A stretch of DNA of 64,000 bases from an uncultured Desulfobacterium sp. (GCA_900258555.1 LT984854.1:2005300-2069299), one strand, 5' to 3'; positions 9,621 through 19,582 are shown, counted from the stretch's first letter. Notes: generated by a model not told the origin, from the letters alone. Made by a program: numbers and translations.

Positions 9621-10238
9621 CTATTTTGCAGGTTGAGTAAGATCGGGCGGATAGATATATTTGGGATTCATCTCATAGGTCCAGGGCAGTCCCCACCACT
9701 GCCATCCATAGTGACGTCTTTGGTTAAAGCCATGGATCTTGTTTCTCATTGCAAGTTGCCGATAATATTTGTTCATATTGCTGTTTTCAAAATACGGAAA
9801 TTCAGGACCTTCGAAGCCGTCCTCAACATTGTATACGTTCTTAAAGCCTGCGGCAGCCAGATCCTTAGCTGCCATTGCGCTCCTTTCTCCATCACGGCAG
9901 ATGATTAGGAGGTTGTTTGTCTTTTGAAAAAGCTTGCTGATTTCCTTAATAAAATTAGCATTCTTATTGCCGAATTGATAACCATAATCATCACCTTTCT
10001 TTTTGAATTCATTGGACAGGTACAAATAAGGAAAGAGATAGGCTTCGGTGGGATGGCCTACGAACTGATATTCGGACCTGCTCCTGACATCTATGAGAAA
10101 AGTGTCTGGAACAGTATTTAGCATGTCATAGGCCTCGATGCTAAGAATTTTTTTTGCCTCTTGTGCTATAACTGGGCCTGTCAGAAAAAAAAGAGAACAA
10201 AAGGCAAAAAGGATACAAGCTGAAGAAACTCTTTTCAT
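9621..10238 (-). CDS. Exported rhodanese-domain protein
   Basis: The ATG at 10238 follows an AGGAAAG ribosome site and opens a 25-residue signal peptide ending near VIAQE; a longer in-frame start at 10274 would spoil this. The mature protein has one rhodanese domain: the N-terminal LIDVRSRSEYQFVGHP motif, then the active loop CRDGERS (CX4RS), then FKNVYNVEDGFEG. An aromatic- and basic-rich tail of about 45 residues (RRHYGWQWWGLPW and onward) lies outside the domain. A periplasmic sulfurtransferase or sulfide/thiosulfate-handling role fits a sulfur-metabolising anaerobe, but the substrate is unknown. Confidence 0.8.
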   Translation of the reverse strand: MKRVSSACILFAFCSLFFLTGPVIAQEAKKILSIEAYDMLNTVPDTFLIDVRSRSEYQFVGHPTEAYLFPYLYLSNEFKKKGDDYGYQFGNKNANFIKEISKLFQKTNNLLIICRDGERSAMAAKDLAAAGFKNVYNVEDGFEGPEFPYFENSNMNKYYRQLAMRNKIHGFNQRRHYGWQWWGLPWTYEMNPKYIYPPDLTQPAK

Positions 10239-10441
10239 AATGTCATCTTTCCTGGTTATGTGATTGTGCTGCAATTAAAAAGGTTGTAAAGTAATATTGA
10301 CAACCCTGGACAGACGGACTTTTGTGGGTCACTTGAAATCTTAACGGATAGAAAATTATCCAACGTCACACTGTTTGTCAATGGAAAACCTTTTTAATCT
10401 GCATATTATACCACGCCCGGCAGGGGTTATTAATAACTTGC

Positions 10442-10470
10442 TTGACAGATTTTTTCAGATATCTTAATCT
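10442..10470 (+). promoter_or_regulatory. Sigma70-type promoter for the DUF362 gene
   Basis: TTGACA at 10442-10447, a 17-bp spacer, then TAATCT at 10465-10470. Transcription would start near 10477, giving a leader of about 55 nt before the ATG at 10533. The ribosome site GAGGAGA lies just upstream of that ATG. Confidence 0.7.
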
Positions 10471-10532
10471 GTTACCATCTTTTCATGTAACTTATCATCA
10501 GCTCATCTTATTCGGACGAGGAGACGAAATTT

Positions 10533-11654
10533 ATGGCTTCCAGCAAGGTATTTTATTCCGATCTTAGGGCCTCTCACAGGCAAAATCTGATGGATAAACT
10601 GACCATGTTAATGGACCACACAGGGATCAGGGACATCGTCAAACCAAGGAGCCTTGTTGCGCTGAAACTACATTTCGGTGAGAAAGGCAATGTCGCATTC
10701 ATACGCCCTGTTTTTATAAGGCATATCGTTGACAAAATTAAAGAGCTTGGGGGAGTGCCGTTTCTTACGGATGCAAACACCCTTTATGCCGGCTCAAGGA
10801 GCGACAGCGTGACCCATATCAATACCGCGATCGCCAACGGGTTTGCTTATTCTACCGTAAACGCCCCGATTATCATTGCTGACGGTTTGCGAGGGGCATC
10901 AATATCTTCTGTCGCGATTAATCAGGAAACAATCAAGGTAGCCCATCTGGCAAAGGAAATAGTTGAATCCGATATCCTGATTAGTATTGCCCATTTTAAG
11001 GGACACGAACTGTCAGGCTTTGGTGGAACGATCAAGAATCTGGGAATGGGATGCGCTTCCAGAAGGGGTAAACTGGACCAGCACTCAGGGCTGTCTCCAA
11101 AGATAAAGCGCAAGAAGTGTATCGGTTGCGGTGAGTGTATAAACCATTGTTCACAACATGCGATCTCCCTTATGGAAGACAATAAGGCGATGATAGACCC
11201 TAAAAAGTGTATTGGCTGCGGTGAGTGCATCTTAATCTGTCCCAACGGTCTTATTGATATTGATTGGGGTGTGGATATGGAAATATTCCAGAAGAAGATG
11301 GCGGAATACTGTGTTGCTGTACTGAGGAACAAGCAGGACAAAGCCTTGTTTATTAATTTCCTGAGCAACATATCCCCGGCCTGTGACTGTTATGGCCATA
11401 ACGACGCCGCTATTGTCCATGATATAGGCATACTTGCTTCGAGAGACCCGGTGGCTATTGACCAGGCCTCTGTAGACCTTGTAAATCAAATGAGCGCAGC
11501 GGAAGGCAGTTGTATCAAAAAGGCCGTCAATCCCGGTGACGATAAATTCCGGGACATCTATCCAAAGATAGACTGGAATGTTCAGCTAAGACACGCGGAG
11601 AGAATCGGACTAGGCAGCAAGGACTATGAGATAGTGCCGATCCAGGCAGGATGA
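10533..11654 (+). CDS. DUF362-domain protein with two [4Fe-4S] motifs
   Basis: Protein of 373 residues. The N-terminal DUF362 domain occupies about residues 1-185. A ferredoxin-like module with two CxxCxxCxxxC clusters follows (CIGCGECINHC and CIGCGECILIC, about residues 194-235), and the DUF362 fold continues to the end. It is probably a cytoplasmic iron-sulfur protein; the biochemical role of DUF362 is not established. It is transcribed from its own promoter, divergent from the rhodanese gene. Such proteins are frequent in strict anaerobes. Confidence 0.8.
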   Translation: MASSKVFYSDLRASHRQNLMDKLTMLMDHTGIRDIVKPRSLVALKLHFGEKGNVAFIRPVFIRHIVDKIKELGGVPFLTDANTLYAGSRSDSVTHINTAIANGFAYSTVNAPIIIADGLRGASISSVAINQETIKVAHLAKEIVESDILISIAHFKGHELSGFGGTIKNLGMGCASRRGKLDQHSGLSPKIKRKKCIGCGECINHCSQHAISLMEDNKAMIDPKKCIGCGECILICPNGLIDIDWGVDMEIFQKKMAEYCVAVLRNKQDKALFINFLSNISPACDCYGHNDAAIVHDIGILASRDPVAIDQASVDLVNQMSAAEGSCIKKAVNPGDDKFRDIYPKIDWNVQLRHAERIGLGSKDYEIVPIQAG

Positions 11655-11664
11655 TACGACAAGT

Positions 11665-11770
11665 TTATAATTTTGAATTTTTAATGTTAAAGGTTGAATT
11701 ATGGATGTTGAATTATCATCGAATCCTTCCTCTAATTAAAAATTAAAAATTCAACATTCAACATCTATCC
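11665..11770. repeat. AT-rich inverted repeat of GTTGAATGTTGAA type
   Basis: The gap before coaBC consists largely of words TTGAATTTTTAAT and GATGTTGAATTA on the left. Their reverse complements (AATTAAAAATTAAAAATTC, CAACATTCAACATC) are on the right, and together they can fold into a long AT-rich hairpin. No coding sense. It resembles a dispersed low-complexity intergenic repeat. Confidence 0.6.
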
Positions 11771-11783
11771 AAGGAGACATGCC

Positions 11784-12986
11784 TTGAAAGGAAAAAAGAT
11801 CGTTGTCGGCGTCACAGGTGGTATAGCCGCCTATAAAACAGCCGAACTGGTCCGCCTCTTAACAAAAGCGGACGCATTGGTTCAGGTGGCAATGACATCC
11901 AATGCCTGCAGGTTCGTAACCCCTATGACCTTTGAAGCGCTTACAGGTAGCAGGGTGATTTACGACATGATGAGACAGGAAGGCCCTGACATGGAACATA
12001 TCACCTGGGGCCAAGAGGCAGACCTCATTATCGTCGCACCTGCTACAGCCAATTTTATCGCCAAAATGGCGTTGGGCATAGGAGACGATTTTCTATCCAC
12101 AATGCTCCTTGCGGCCACAGCCAAGGTATTGGTCTGCCCCTCGATGAACACCAGGATGTTCCTCAATCCTGCTGTGCAGAATAACATCATACTCTTAAAA
12201 GAAAGAGGCATTACCGTCATGGAGCCTGGTAAGGGGGAACTGGCCTGCCGTACAACAGGACCAGGTCGGCTTCCCGAGCCTTTTGAGATCGTGGAACTCG
12301 CCCATAGTATGTTGACTCTGCCCGACCTTTCAGGCCTGAATATCCTTGTCACGGCAGGACCCACTGTTGAACCCATTGACCCGGTCAGATTTATATCCAA
12401 CAGATCGAGCGGTAAGATGGGCTACGCCATTGCCAAGGCAGCAAGAAGGAGAGGGGCTGCCGTCACCCTTGTAAGCGGCCCTACGGCCCTGACACCCCCT
12501 TTCGGTGTGAATTTTCATCCAGTCAAAACCGCAGAAGAGATGAAACAGGCGGTCTTTGACAAATATACAGGTTGCGACATTATCATTAAGGCAGCTGCCG
12601 TTGCAGATTACAGACCCCGCGAATTTGCCGGGCAAAAGATAAAAAAAGGCGCTGACACACTTTCCATTGATCTTGTAAGGAATCCGGATATCCTTTCGGA
12701 ACTGGGGAAACTTAAGAGGAAATCATCCTGTATCCTGGTGGGATTTGCAGCGGAGACAGAGGATTTGTTCTTAAACGCCCGGAAAAAGCTCCAGGAAAAG
12801 AACCTTGACATGATCGTCGCAAACGATGTCTCCCGCAGTGATGCAGGCTTTGAAACCGACACCAATATCGTAAAGATGATCTTTAGTGACGGCAGTATTG
12901 AGGAATCTCAACTGATGTCAAAAGACGAGGTGGCGGATCTCATATTAGAAAGGTCAAAGTCCCTTTTTGAAATGGCGAATTCGTAG
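11784..12986 (+). CDS. coaBC: Bifunctional phosphopantothenoylcysteine decarboxylase/phosphopantothenate--cysteine ligase
   Basis: Coenzyme A biosynthesis, 400 residues. The N-terminal CoaC flavoprotein half has the catalytic histidine segment (MEHITWG), the PSMNTRMFLNPA motif, and the lid cysteine motif GELACRTTGPGR. The C-terminal CoaB half has NRSSGKMGYAIAKAA and the KxKK-type segment. The start is TTG at 11784, placed 7 nt after AAGGAG. The nearby ATG at 11779 runs into a stop at once, so the TTG choice is firm. Confidence 0.93.
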   Translation: MKGKKIVVGVTGGIAAYKTAELVRLLTKADALVQVAMTSNACRFVTPMTFEALTGSRVIYDMMRQEGPDMEHITWGQEADLIIVAPATANFIAKMALGIGDDFLSTMLLAATAKVLVCPSMNTRMFLNPAVQNNIILLKERGITVMEPGKGELACRTTGPGRLPEPFEIVELAHSMLTLPDLSGLNILVTAGPTVEPIDPVRFISNRSSGKMGYAIAKAARRRGAAVTLVSGPTALTPPFGVNFHPVKTAEEMKQAVFDKYTGCDIIIKAAAVADYRPREFAGQKIKKGADTLSIDLVRNPDILSELGKLKRKSSCILVGFAAETEDLFLNARKKLQEKNLDMIVANDVSRSDAGFETDTNIVKMIFSDGSIEESQLMSKDEVADLILERSKSLFEMANS

Positions 12987-12988
12987 AT

Positions 12989-13714
12989 ATGCACCAGGAA
13001 ATTAAAGAGTTATTTACCTGCATAACAAACCTTGTGGAGGCCTATCGGGATATGGGTTTTGACCCGCCTCCCATCAGGTCAGAAGAGATTGCCCATACGG
13101 AAAAAGATGCAGGCGAAAATAACAAACCTTCCCCCGCTCTTTATGTGAGCGACTCACTTAAGGCCTTGGAGGCAAGTATCGGCAATTGCAGACTCTGCAA
13201 ACTCCATAATCAAAGACGCCATCTTGTGTTTGGCGAAGGCAATCAAAAAGCAACACTGGTATTTGTAGGTGAAGGGCCGGGAGTGGACGAAGACCTATCA
13301 GGCCTACCTTTTGTGGGAGAGGCAGGTAAGCTTCTTACCAGAATAATTGAAAACGGCATGGGGCTTTCCAGGGAGGATGTATATATCTGTAATGTTGTGA
13401 AGTGTCACCCCCCAAAAAACCGGGATCCAGAAGAGGATGAGATTGAAAACTGCATGCCATTCCTAAAGAAGCAGATCAGCATAATCAAACCCAAGGTGAT
13501 ATGTGCTCTGGGTCGTATAGCAGGCCGGGCCATGCTGGGGGAGAGCTTTAAAATCACCAGGGACAGGGGCAAGTGGTTTTCCTTCATGGATATTCCAGTG
13601 CTTGCCACATATCACCCTGCATATGTATTAAGATACCCCACAGCAAAACGCCAGGTATGGGATGATGTAAAGGAAATCATGAAACATTTAGGCCTGGAGG
13701 TCAAAAATGGTTAG
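12989..13714 (+). CDS. udg: Type-4 uracil-DNA glycosylase
   Basis: Family 4 iron-sulfur uracil-DNA glycosylase of 241 residues that removes uracil from DNA. The four cluster cysteines show as CRLC and a C-x15-C pair beginning KCHPPKNR. The catalytic region GEGPGVDEDLSGLPFVGEAG and the late HPAYVLR motif are intact. The first 60 or so residues form a low-similarity linker before the domain. It starts 2 nt after coaBC and overlaps nfeD by 8 nt, so it is translationally coupled to both. Confidence 0.92.
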   Translation: MHQEIKELFTCITNLVEAYRDMGFDPPPIRSEEIAHTEKDAGENNKPSPALYVSDSLKALEASIGNCRLCKLHNQRRHLVFGEGNQKATLVFVGEGPGVDEDLSGLPFVGEAGKLLTRIIENGMGLSREDVYICNVVKCHPPKNRDPEEDEIENCMPFLKKQISIIKPKVICALGRIAGRAMLGESFKITRDRGKWFSFMDIPVLATYHPAYVLRYPTAKRQVWDDVKEIMKHLGLEVKNG

Positions 13715-15014
13715 GTTGCTGACCGTTTTCTGTTCATTGCTCACCTTTGTAATCCTCAGCGTTAATCCAATCTCTTCAACTCCCTCATTAGCAGCTACTA
13801 AGGGAGGTGCCCTGATCATCGAAGTGGAGGGGGCTATCAGCCCTGCCACGGCCTCATATGTTACCAGGGGGCTTGCTGAGGCAAAGACAACGGGTGCCGC
13901 CATCGCTGTAATCCGCCTTGACACCCCCGGCGGGCTGGGATCTTCCATGCGCACTATTGTCAAGGAGATTCTTAATTCACCAGTTCCTGTAATTGTGTAT
14001 GTGTCACCCAGGGGCGCAGGCGCCGCCTCTGCCGGTGTAATGATTACAGTCGCCGGACACCTTGCAGCCATGGCCCCTGGTACGAATATAGGTGCTGCAC
14101 ACCCTGTCTCAGCAGGAGGTAAGGATATTGAGGGGTCCATGTCCGAAAAGGTAGTAAACGACATGGCCTCCTATGGTCGCGGTATTGCCGAAGACAGGGG
14201 AAAAAACGGTCAGTGGGTTGAAAGGGCCATTAGAGAAAGCGTTTCAATAACAGCCGAAGAGGCGCTCAAACTCAATGTCATTGATATTATCGCAAAGGAT
14301 ACTGAAGAACTCCTTCGCCTTGCGGACGGCAAGGAGGTGACCCTGTCAAGCGGCAAGATCACGCTTAAGACCAAAGAGCTCAATCTGATATACTTCAAGT
14401 CTGATTTGCGCGACCAGATATTAAAAACCATAAGCGACCCAAATATTGCCTATATCCTGATGATGATCGGCCTTGCAGGGCTTTATTTTGAACTGGCGCA
14501 CCCAGGGGTTATTCTTCCGGGGGTTATAGGAGGGATATCGCTGATTCTCGCCTTCTATTCACTCCAGACCCTGCCGGTTAATTACGCCGGGCTTCTCCTT
14601 ATAGCACTTGCCATTATCTTTTTTATCGCAGAAATAAAGGTGGCCAGCTATGGCATGCTTTCAATTGGCGGATTGATTTCACTGATCATAGGCTCTATCA
14701 TGCTCTTTGAGGACATGAATGTCCCACTGAGAATCATATTACCCACTGTGATATTAGTCGGAGGCTTTTTTATCATAGTGGCCGGTCTAGCATTCAAGGC
14801 CCAGCGTGCAAGGCCCATGAGCGGTATGGAAGGCCTTTTGGGAGAGGTGGGTGTTGTAAGGGAACCTATTGATCCTGAAGGGCTTGTCTTTGTCCACGGT
14901 GAATACTGGCGTGCTAAGGCCGGCGAAAAGATAGTAGAAGGCGAAAATGTTGTGGTGGAAGGAGTTCACGGTCTGGTATTAAATGTTAGAAGGGCAAACA
15001 GACACGAGCTATAG
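13707..15014 (+). CDS. nfeD: NfeD-family membrane-bound serine protease
   Basis: Long-form NfeD of 435 residues. It opens with a signal peptide (first ~30 residues, ending SLAAT). A ClpP-like serine protease domain follows, with RLDTPGG, YVSPRGAGAASAGVMI (catalytic Ser in the ASAG turn) and GTNIGAAHPV. Next come four or so hydrophobic membrane segments (about 245-365) and a C-terminal soluble OB-fold domain. Long NfeD proteins cleave stomatin partners. The slipin gene 46 nt downstream is the expected partner. Confidence 0.92.
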   Translation: MVRLLTVFCSLLTFVILSVNPISSTPSLAATKGGALIIEVEGAISPATASYVTRGLAEAKTTGAAIAVIRLDTPGGLGSSMRTIVKEILNSPVPVIVYVSPRGAGAASAGVMITVAGHLAAMAPGTNIGAAHPVSAGGKDIEGSMSEKVVNDMASYGRGIAEDRGKNGQWVERAIRESVSITAEEALKLNVIDIIAKDTEELLRLADGKEVTLSSGKITLKTKELNLIYFKSDLRDQILKTISDPNIAYILMMIGLAGLYFELAHPGVILPGVIGGISLILAFYSLQTLPVNYAGLLLIALAIIFFIAEIKVASYGMLSIGGLISLIIGSIMLFEDMNVPLRIILPTVILVGGFFIIVAGLAFKAQRARPMSGMEGLLGEVGVVREPIDPEGLVFVHGEYWRAKAGEKIVEGENVVVEGVHGLVLNVRRANRHEL

Positions 15015-15060
15015 ACTTTCATAAAAAGATTTTCTTAAACTTATAAAAAAGGAGGGAAAT

Positions 15061-15813
15061 ATGTTCTCACAATTCTGGATCCTGGCATTGGTGTTTTTTA
15101 TTCTTTTTCTCACTTCAGCCATTAAGATTTTAAAGGAATACGAACGCGGAGTGATTTTCCGCCTTGGTCGAGTTATCAAAACCAAGGGACCAGGAGTGAT
15201 TATCCTTATCCCGGTCGTTGATAAGATGGTCAAGGTGAGCCTGCGCCTGATTACCATGGATGTGCCTGAGCAGGACGTCATCACCAAGGATAATGTCTCA
15301 ATAAAGGTGAATGCGGTTATCTACTTCCGTGTCATTGATCCGATCAAGGCGACTGTAGAGGTTGAAAACTACCCATTCGCCACATCCCAACTCGCCCAAA
15401 CCACTCTAAGAAGCGTTTGCGGACAGATGGAACTTGATGAAATCCTGTCGCAGAGGGAAAAGATCAATGCCCAGTTACAGGATATCCTGGATAAGTCTAC
15501 TGATCCCTGGGGTATTAAGGTTACCACGGTTCAGGTAAAACACATTGTGCTTACCGAAGAGATGAAGAGATCAATGGCAAGGCAGGCTGAATCAGAGAGG
15601 GAAAGGCGTGCAAAGATAATCAATGCAGAAGGCGAGTTCCAGGCGGCCACCACACTTAAGGAGGCCGCGGCAATAATCGCCAAACATCCTGAGGCACTTC
15701 AACTGAGGTATCTTCAGACAATCAGAGAAATAGCGTCTGAAAACAATTCTACAACATTTTTCCCCATTCCATTGGACTTGTTGTCTGTCTTTCTGAAAAA
15801 GGATAAGTCGTAA
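15061..15813 (+). CDS. Slipin (stomatin/SPFH-family membrane protein)
   Basis: 250-residue stomatin-like protein: an N-terminal membrane hairpin (about residues 3-22), then the SPFH domain beginning [13 protein letters not shown], then a C-terminal coiled-coil segment ([19 protein letters not shown]). A strong AAGGAGG ribosome site precedes the ATG. It scaffolds membrane microdomains, and the nfeD-slipin pairing is a well-known operon in bacteria and archaea. Confidence 0.92.
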   Translation: MFSQFWILALVFFILFLTSAIKILKEYERGVIFRLGRVIKTKGPGVIILIPVVDKMVKVSLRLITMDVPEQDVITKDNVSIKVNAVIYFRVIDPIKATVEVENYPFATSQLAQTTLRSVCGQMELDEILSQREKINAQLQDILDKSTDPWGIKVTTVQVKHIVLTEEMKRSMARQAESERERRAKIINAEGEFQAATTLKEAAAIIAKHPEALQLRYLQTIREIASENNSTTFFPIPLDLLSVFLKKDKS

Positions 15814-15867
15814 TGTGGAAGGTTTCCAAATTGCAGTATTTTCATTTTAACCTGGAGGAGATATCTA

Positions 15868-16263
15868 ATGGAAGAAGAACTCAAGGCTGAAGAAACCAAA
15901 AATGAAGATCAACAGAAAGAAACCCCGACTGATGAAAAACCCCTCGATAAGATGACCGCCCCTGAATTGAGGGAAATCGCGAAAGGAATCCCGGGCGTTC
16001 AAGGTGCCCACGCCATGAAGAAGGAGGAATTGCTTAAGTTGGTCAAGAAACACAGGGGCATCAAAGACGAAGAACCATCGAAAAAGAAGACAACAAAAAA
16101 ACCGAAGAAGGCACTCACTCCTGCTGAGCTGAAACAAAAAATCGCGGCTCTAAGGCAAGAGAAGACAAAGGCCCGGGATGACAAAAATAAAAAGCAGATA
16201 GATATCCTGCGCCGGCGAATCAACCGCATGAAAAAAGTAACAAGAAAGGCCCCCAAGGCCTGA
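15868..16263 (+). CDS. Rho_N/SAP-like small basic protein
   Basis: 131 residues with three zones: an acidic N-terminus (EEELKAEETKNEDQQKE), a helical Rho_N-like motif in the middle (KMTAPELREIAKGIPGV, then MKKEELLKLVKKHRGI), and a very lysine/arginine-rich C-terminus. The Rho_N fold binds nucleic acid in Rho and related proteins, so RNA or DNA binding is likely. The exact function is unknown. GGAGGAG precedes the start. Confidence 0.65.
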   Translation: MEEELKAEETKNEDQQKETPTDEKPLDKMTAPELREIAKGIPGVQGAHAMKKEELLKLVKKHRGIKDEEPSKKKTTKKPKKALTPAELKQKIAALRQEKTKARDDKNKKQIDILRRRINRMKKVTRKAPKA

Positions 16264-16270
16264 TTTCAGC

Positions 16271-17002
16271 ATGTTCAAGGAAAAACAAAATGCCCCCCTG
16301 TCCCAGACCATGACCATTGCCATTATCCCAGCAGCAGGTTCGGGTGTCCGTATGGGGGGGGACAGACCAAAGCAGTTCCTTGCTCTTGATGGTAAACCAA
16401 TCCTTGCAATTACGCTAATGCCTTTTGAGTTGTGCTATGAAGTGGATGCGATTATAGTCGTAACCCAAAAGTCTGATATTGAATACTGTCAGAAAGAGAT
16501 TATCAACAGATACAAACTGACAAAGGTGATAAAGGTTGTTGCAGGAGGAGACAGGCGGCAGGATTCTGTCAGGTTCGGACTTGATGCTTCAGAAGGCAAG
16601 TATGAGAATATCGTCATACATGACGGAGTCCGTCCCGTCATATCGCAGATGGACATCAAAGAGATCATTAACGCCGGAAAGACCCACCGTGCGGTGATTA
16701 CAGGTCTTCCGGCCAAAGAGACAGTAAAGGAAATTGATAACGATTACAATGTGATTCGCACCCATGACAGAAGACGGCTGTGGCTGGTCCAGACCCCACA
16801 GATTTTCCGTTACAATGACCTCATGGAGGCGCATAAAAAGGCTATAGCAGAAGGCTGGCAGGAGGCGACAGACGATTCTCAACTGGTAGAGAGGCTTGGG
16901 ATCCCCGTCAAGGTGATAAAGGGTTCTGAAAAAAACATTAAGGTGACAACACCCGACGACCTTGAGCTGGCCGAATTTTTATTGAAACATATTCAGGATT
17001 AA
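16271..17002 (+). CDS. ispD: 2-C-methyl-D-erythritol 4-phosphate cytidylyltransferase
   Basis: MEP-pathway isoprenoid enzyme forming CDP-methylerythritol from CTP and MEP, 243 residues. Signature segments: IIPAAGSGVRMGGDRPKQF (CTP-binding), VAGGDRRQDSV, HDGVRP and the late WQEATDDSQLVE. It starts 8 nt after the preceding gene. An internal ATG at 16310 is an alternative start, since many homologues begin at about MTIAIIPAAG. No ispF is fused or adjacent. Confidence 0.93.
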   Translation: MFKEKQNAPLSQTMTIAIIPAAGSGVRMGGDRPKQFLALDGKPILAITLMPFELCYEVDAIIVVTQKSDIEYCQKEIINRYKLTKVIKVVAGGDRRQDSVRFGLDASEGKYENIVIHDGVRPVISQMDIKEIINAGKTHRAVITGLPAKETVKEIDNDYNVIRTHDRRRLWLVQTPQIFRYNDLMEAHKKAIAEGWQEATDDSQLVERLGIPVKVIKGSEKNIKVTTPDDLELAEFLLKHIQD

Positions 17003-17054
17003 GTTGAGCTATTAGCTGTTATCCGTTAGCTGATTCTAATTGCTCAAATTAGGT

Positions 17055-17990
17055 ATGATGACTCTTAAAATCGGCACAAGGGCAAGCAAACTCGCCCTTG
17101 CCCAGAGCAACTGGGTAAAAGCGCAAATCGAGAAAAGAAATCATGATATCAGTGTTGAACTGGTTCATATCAGAACCACAGGCGACAAGGTCCTTGATTC
17201 CCCTCTGAGTAATATCGGCGGAAAGGGTCTTTTCGTAAAAGAGATAGAAGATGCCCTCTTAGACAACCGTGTGGATGTGGCGGTCCACAGCATGAAGGAT
17301 GTACCCGCCGCATTGCCCGAAGGCCTGATCCTGTCTACATTCCCAAAAAGGGAAGATCCCAGGGACTCCCTGATATCCCAAGACAGCCTCACGCTTGATC
17401 AACTCCCCACAAACGCCAGGGTTGGCACCAGCAGTCTTAGAAGGGCAGCCCAGTTATTACATATACGAAGGGATCTTGATCTCGCACCTTTAAGGGGAAA
17501 TGTTGACACACGCCTAAAAAAACTCGAGGCAGGAGATTTCAGTGCAATCATACTTGCAACTGCGGGACTGAAGCGGCTTGGGCTTGAGAAACATATTACC
17601 ACGGTTATAACAACTGATCAGATCCTGCCCGCAATTGGTCAGGGTGCATTGGGTCTGGAAATAAGGGCCGATGACAAAGATACATTTGAGACAATAAAGT
17701 TTCTTAATCATGATGAAACCGAGGTGACGGTCAGGGCTGAAAGGGCGTTTTTACACGAGCTTGAAGGAGGCTGTCAGGTCCCTATTGCAGGCCTTGCCAG
17801 ACTCGAAGGCGAAACTGTTCACCTAACCGGGATGGTAGCAGAGCTTGACGGGAGCATGCTTATCCGTGATCAAATTTCCGGAACAATGAATCAGGCCGAA
17901 GAAATCGGTATTACCCTGGCCCGTAGATTATTGGAAAGAGGGGCGGATGATATCCTTAAACGCATATACGGTAACGGTATTTCAGGATGA
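17055..17990 (+). CDS. hemC: Hydroxymethylbilane synthase (porphobilinogen deaminase)
   Basis: Tetrapyrrole synthesis: polymerises four porphobilinogens. The N-terminus LKIGTRASKLALAQSN, VHSMKDVPA, the GTSSLRRAAQLL motif and the dipyrromethane-carrying Cys in ELEGGCQVPIAG are all present. Start placed at ATG 17055 (MMTLKIG); a TTG at 17040 and an ATG at 17058 are alternatives. The upstream gap contains an AGCTATTAGCTGTT..GTTAGCTG word repeat. Next gene is cobA-hemD, 26 nt downstream. Confidence 0.95.
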   Translation: MMTLKIGTRASKLALAQSNWVKAQIEKRNHDISVELVHIRTTGDKVLDSPLSNIGGKGLFVKEIEDALLDNRVDVAVHSMKDVPAALPEGLILSTFPKREDPRDSLISQDSLTLDQLPTNARVGTSSLRRAAQLLHIRRDLDLAPLRGNVDTRLKKLEAGDFSAIILATAGLKRLGLEKHITTVITTDQILPAIGQGALGLEIRADDKDTFETIKFLNHDETEVTVRAERAFLHELEGGCQVPIAGLARLEGETVHLTGMVAELDGSMLIRDQISGTMNQAEEIGITLARRLLERGADDILKRIYGNGISG

Positions 17991-18016
17991 TTTTCCCCTG
18001 TTTGTGAGAGCGCACT

Positions 18017-19582
18017 ATGACAAAGTCTAAAAAGGGCATTGTATATCTGGTCGGCGCAGGTCCTGGGGACCCGGGTCTACTTACAATAAAGGGAAAGGAA
18101 TGTATATCTGAGGCGGATGTTGTAATTTACGACTACCTGGCCAACAAGACTTTTCTCGATTATGCACGTAAAGACGCTGAGATAATCTATGTCGGCAAGA
18201 GTGGCGGATGCCATACTATGAGCCAGGACGAGATCAATGAAATGATCATAAAAAAGGGGCAAGAAGGACATACCGTTGTACGGTTAAAAGGCGGAGACCC
18301 GTATATTTTCGGCAGAGGTGGAGAAGAGGCACAGGAATGCTTCAAGGCAGGGCTTGCCTTTGAAGTCATCCCCGGAATATCATCCGCCATCGCTGTGCCG
18401 GCATATGCAGGAATCCCCCTTACCCACCGCGATTACACTGCCACTGTAACATTTATTACAGGCCACGAATCTCCTGAGAAAGAAGAATCAAATATTGCCT
18501 GGGATAAGGTTGCAACATCTGCCGGAACCCTTGTATTCCTTATGGGTGTTGGAAATCTTCCGAACATTACAGAGCGCCTGATGCAGCACGGACGTTCCGG
18601 CGATACCCCTGTGGCCGTCATTCGCAGGGGAACAGTCTCTGAACAGAAAACCCTCACTGGAAATCTGGACAATATCGCCAGGATGGTAAAAGATTGCGGC
18701 ATGAAGCCGCCTGCCATCATAGTGGTGGGAGAGGTTGTTAAGCTCAGAGATGAGCTCAACTGGTTTGAAAACAGGCCCCTTTTTGGAAAGAGAATAGTTG
18801 TTACAAGGGCAAGGCAGCAGGCAAGCGGCTTTGTTTCAGACCTTACCCGGTTGGGGGCGCAATGCATTGAGTTTCCCACCATTGAAATAGCACCACCTCA
18901 AAGTTGGGGTGCGCTTGATAAGGCTATAGACCACCTGGAAGATTTTCAATGGCTGTTATTTACATCAGTAAACGGCGTCAAGTATTTTCTTGAAAGGCTA
19001 AAGTTCCACCACAAAGACATCCGGGATCTCAAAGGGCTCAAGATCGGAGCAATAGGACCAAAGACGGCAGAGGCATGGACTACTCTAGGCATTATTCCTG
19101 ATCTGCTGCCGGATGAATACCGGGCTGAGGCCGTTATCGAATGTTTCAAAAAGATCGGTCCAATAGAAGGGTTAAAGATATTGCTGCCGAGGGCTTCAAG
19201 CGCAAGAGATGTGCTTCCTGACGAATTAACGAAAATGGGTGTTGAAATCTCTGTTGTACCTGCATATCAGACCATTCTGGCCGATCAAAATACACAGAAG
19301 GCCAGAGAAATGCTCAAGGATTCAAAAGTGGATATGGTTACATTCACCAGCTCTTCCACGGTTTTGAATTTTATTGATATGTTTTCCGAAGATAGCGCCG
19401 AGCTCATAAAGTGGATGAATCATGTAGCAGTTGCCTGTATTGGACCGATCACAGCTGAGACCGCAAGAAAAAAGGGGCTCTCCGTTGATCTGTGCCCAGC
19501 CGTATATACTATCGAGGCCTTAACCGACAGCATTGTAGACTACTATTCCAACCCAGCAGCGCTTGGGTGCAAAATGGACTGA
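18017..19582 (+). CDS. cobA-hemD: Fused uroporphyrinogen-III C-methyltransferase / uroporphyrinogen-III synthase
   Basis: 521-residue fusion. Residues 1-250 are SUMT/CobA (GAGPGDPGLLTIKG, VRLKGGDPYIFGRGGEE, VIPGISSAIAVPAYAGIPLTHR). Residues 255-521 are HemD (RPLFGKRIVVTRARQQ and later FTSSSTVLNFI). It converts hydroxymethylbilane to uroporphyrinogen III and methylates it to precorrin-2, feeding siroheme, cobalamin or heme by the siroheme route. This fusion beside hemC is common in anaerobes with siroheme enzymes such as dissimilatory sulfite reductase. No dsr gene is in view. Confidence 0.94.
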   Translation: MTKSKKGIVYLVGAGPGDPGLLTIKGKECISEADVVIYDYLANKTFLDYARKDAEIIYVGKSGGCHTMSQDEINEMIIKKGQEGHTVVRLKGGDPYIFGRGGEEAQECFKAGLAFEVIPGISSAIAVPAYAGIPLTHRDYTATVTFITGHESPEKEESNIAWDKVATSAGTLVFLMGVGNLPNITERLMQHGRSGDTPVAVIRRGTVSEQKTLTGNLDNIARMVKDCGMKPPAIIVVGEVVKLRDELNWFENRPLFGKRIVVTRARQQASGFVSDLTRLGAQCIEFPTIEIAPPQSWGALDKAIDHLEDFQWLLFTSVNGVKYFLERLKFHHKDIRDLKGLKIGAIGPKTAEAWTTLGIIPDLLPDEYRAEAVIECFKKIGPIEGLKILLPRASSARDVLPDELTKMGVEISVVPAYQTILADQNTQKAREMLKDSKVDMVTFTSSSTVLNFIDMFSEDSAELIKWMNHVAVACIGPITAETARKKGLSVDLCPAVYTIEALTDSIVDYYSNPAALGCKMD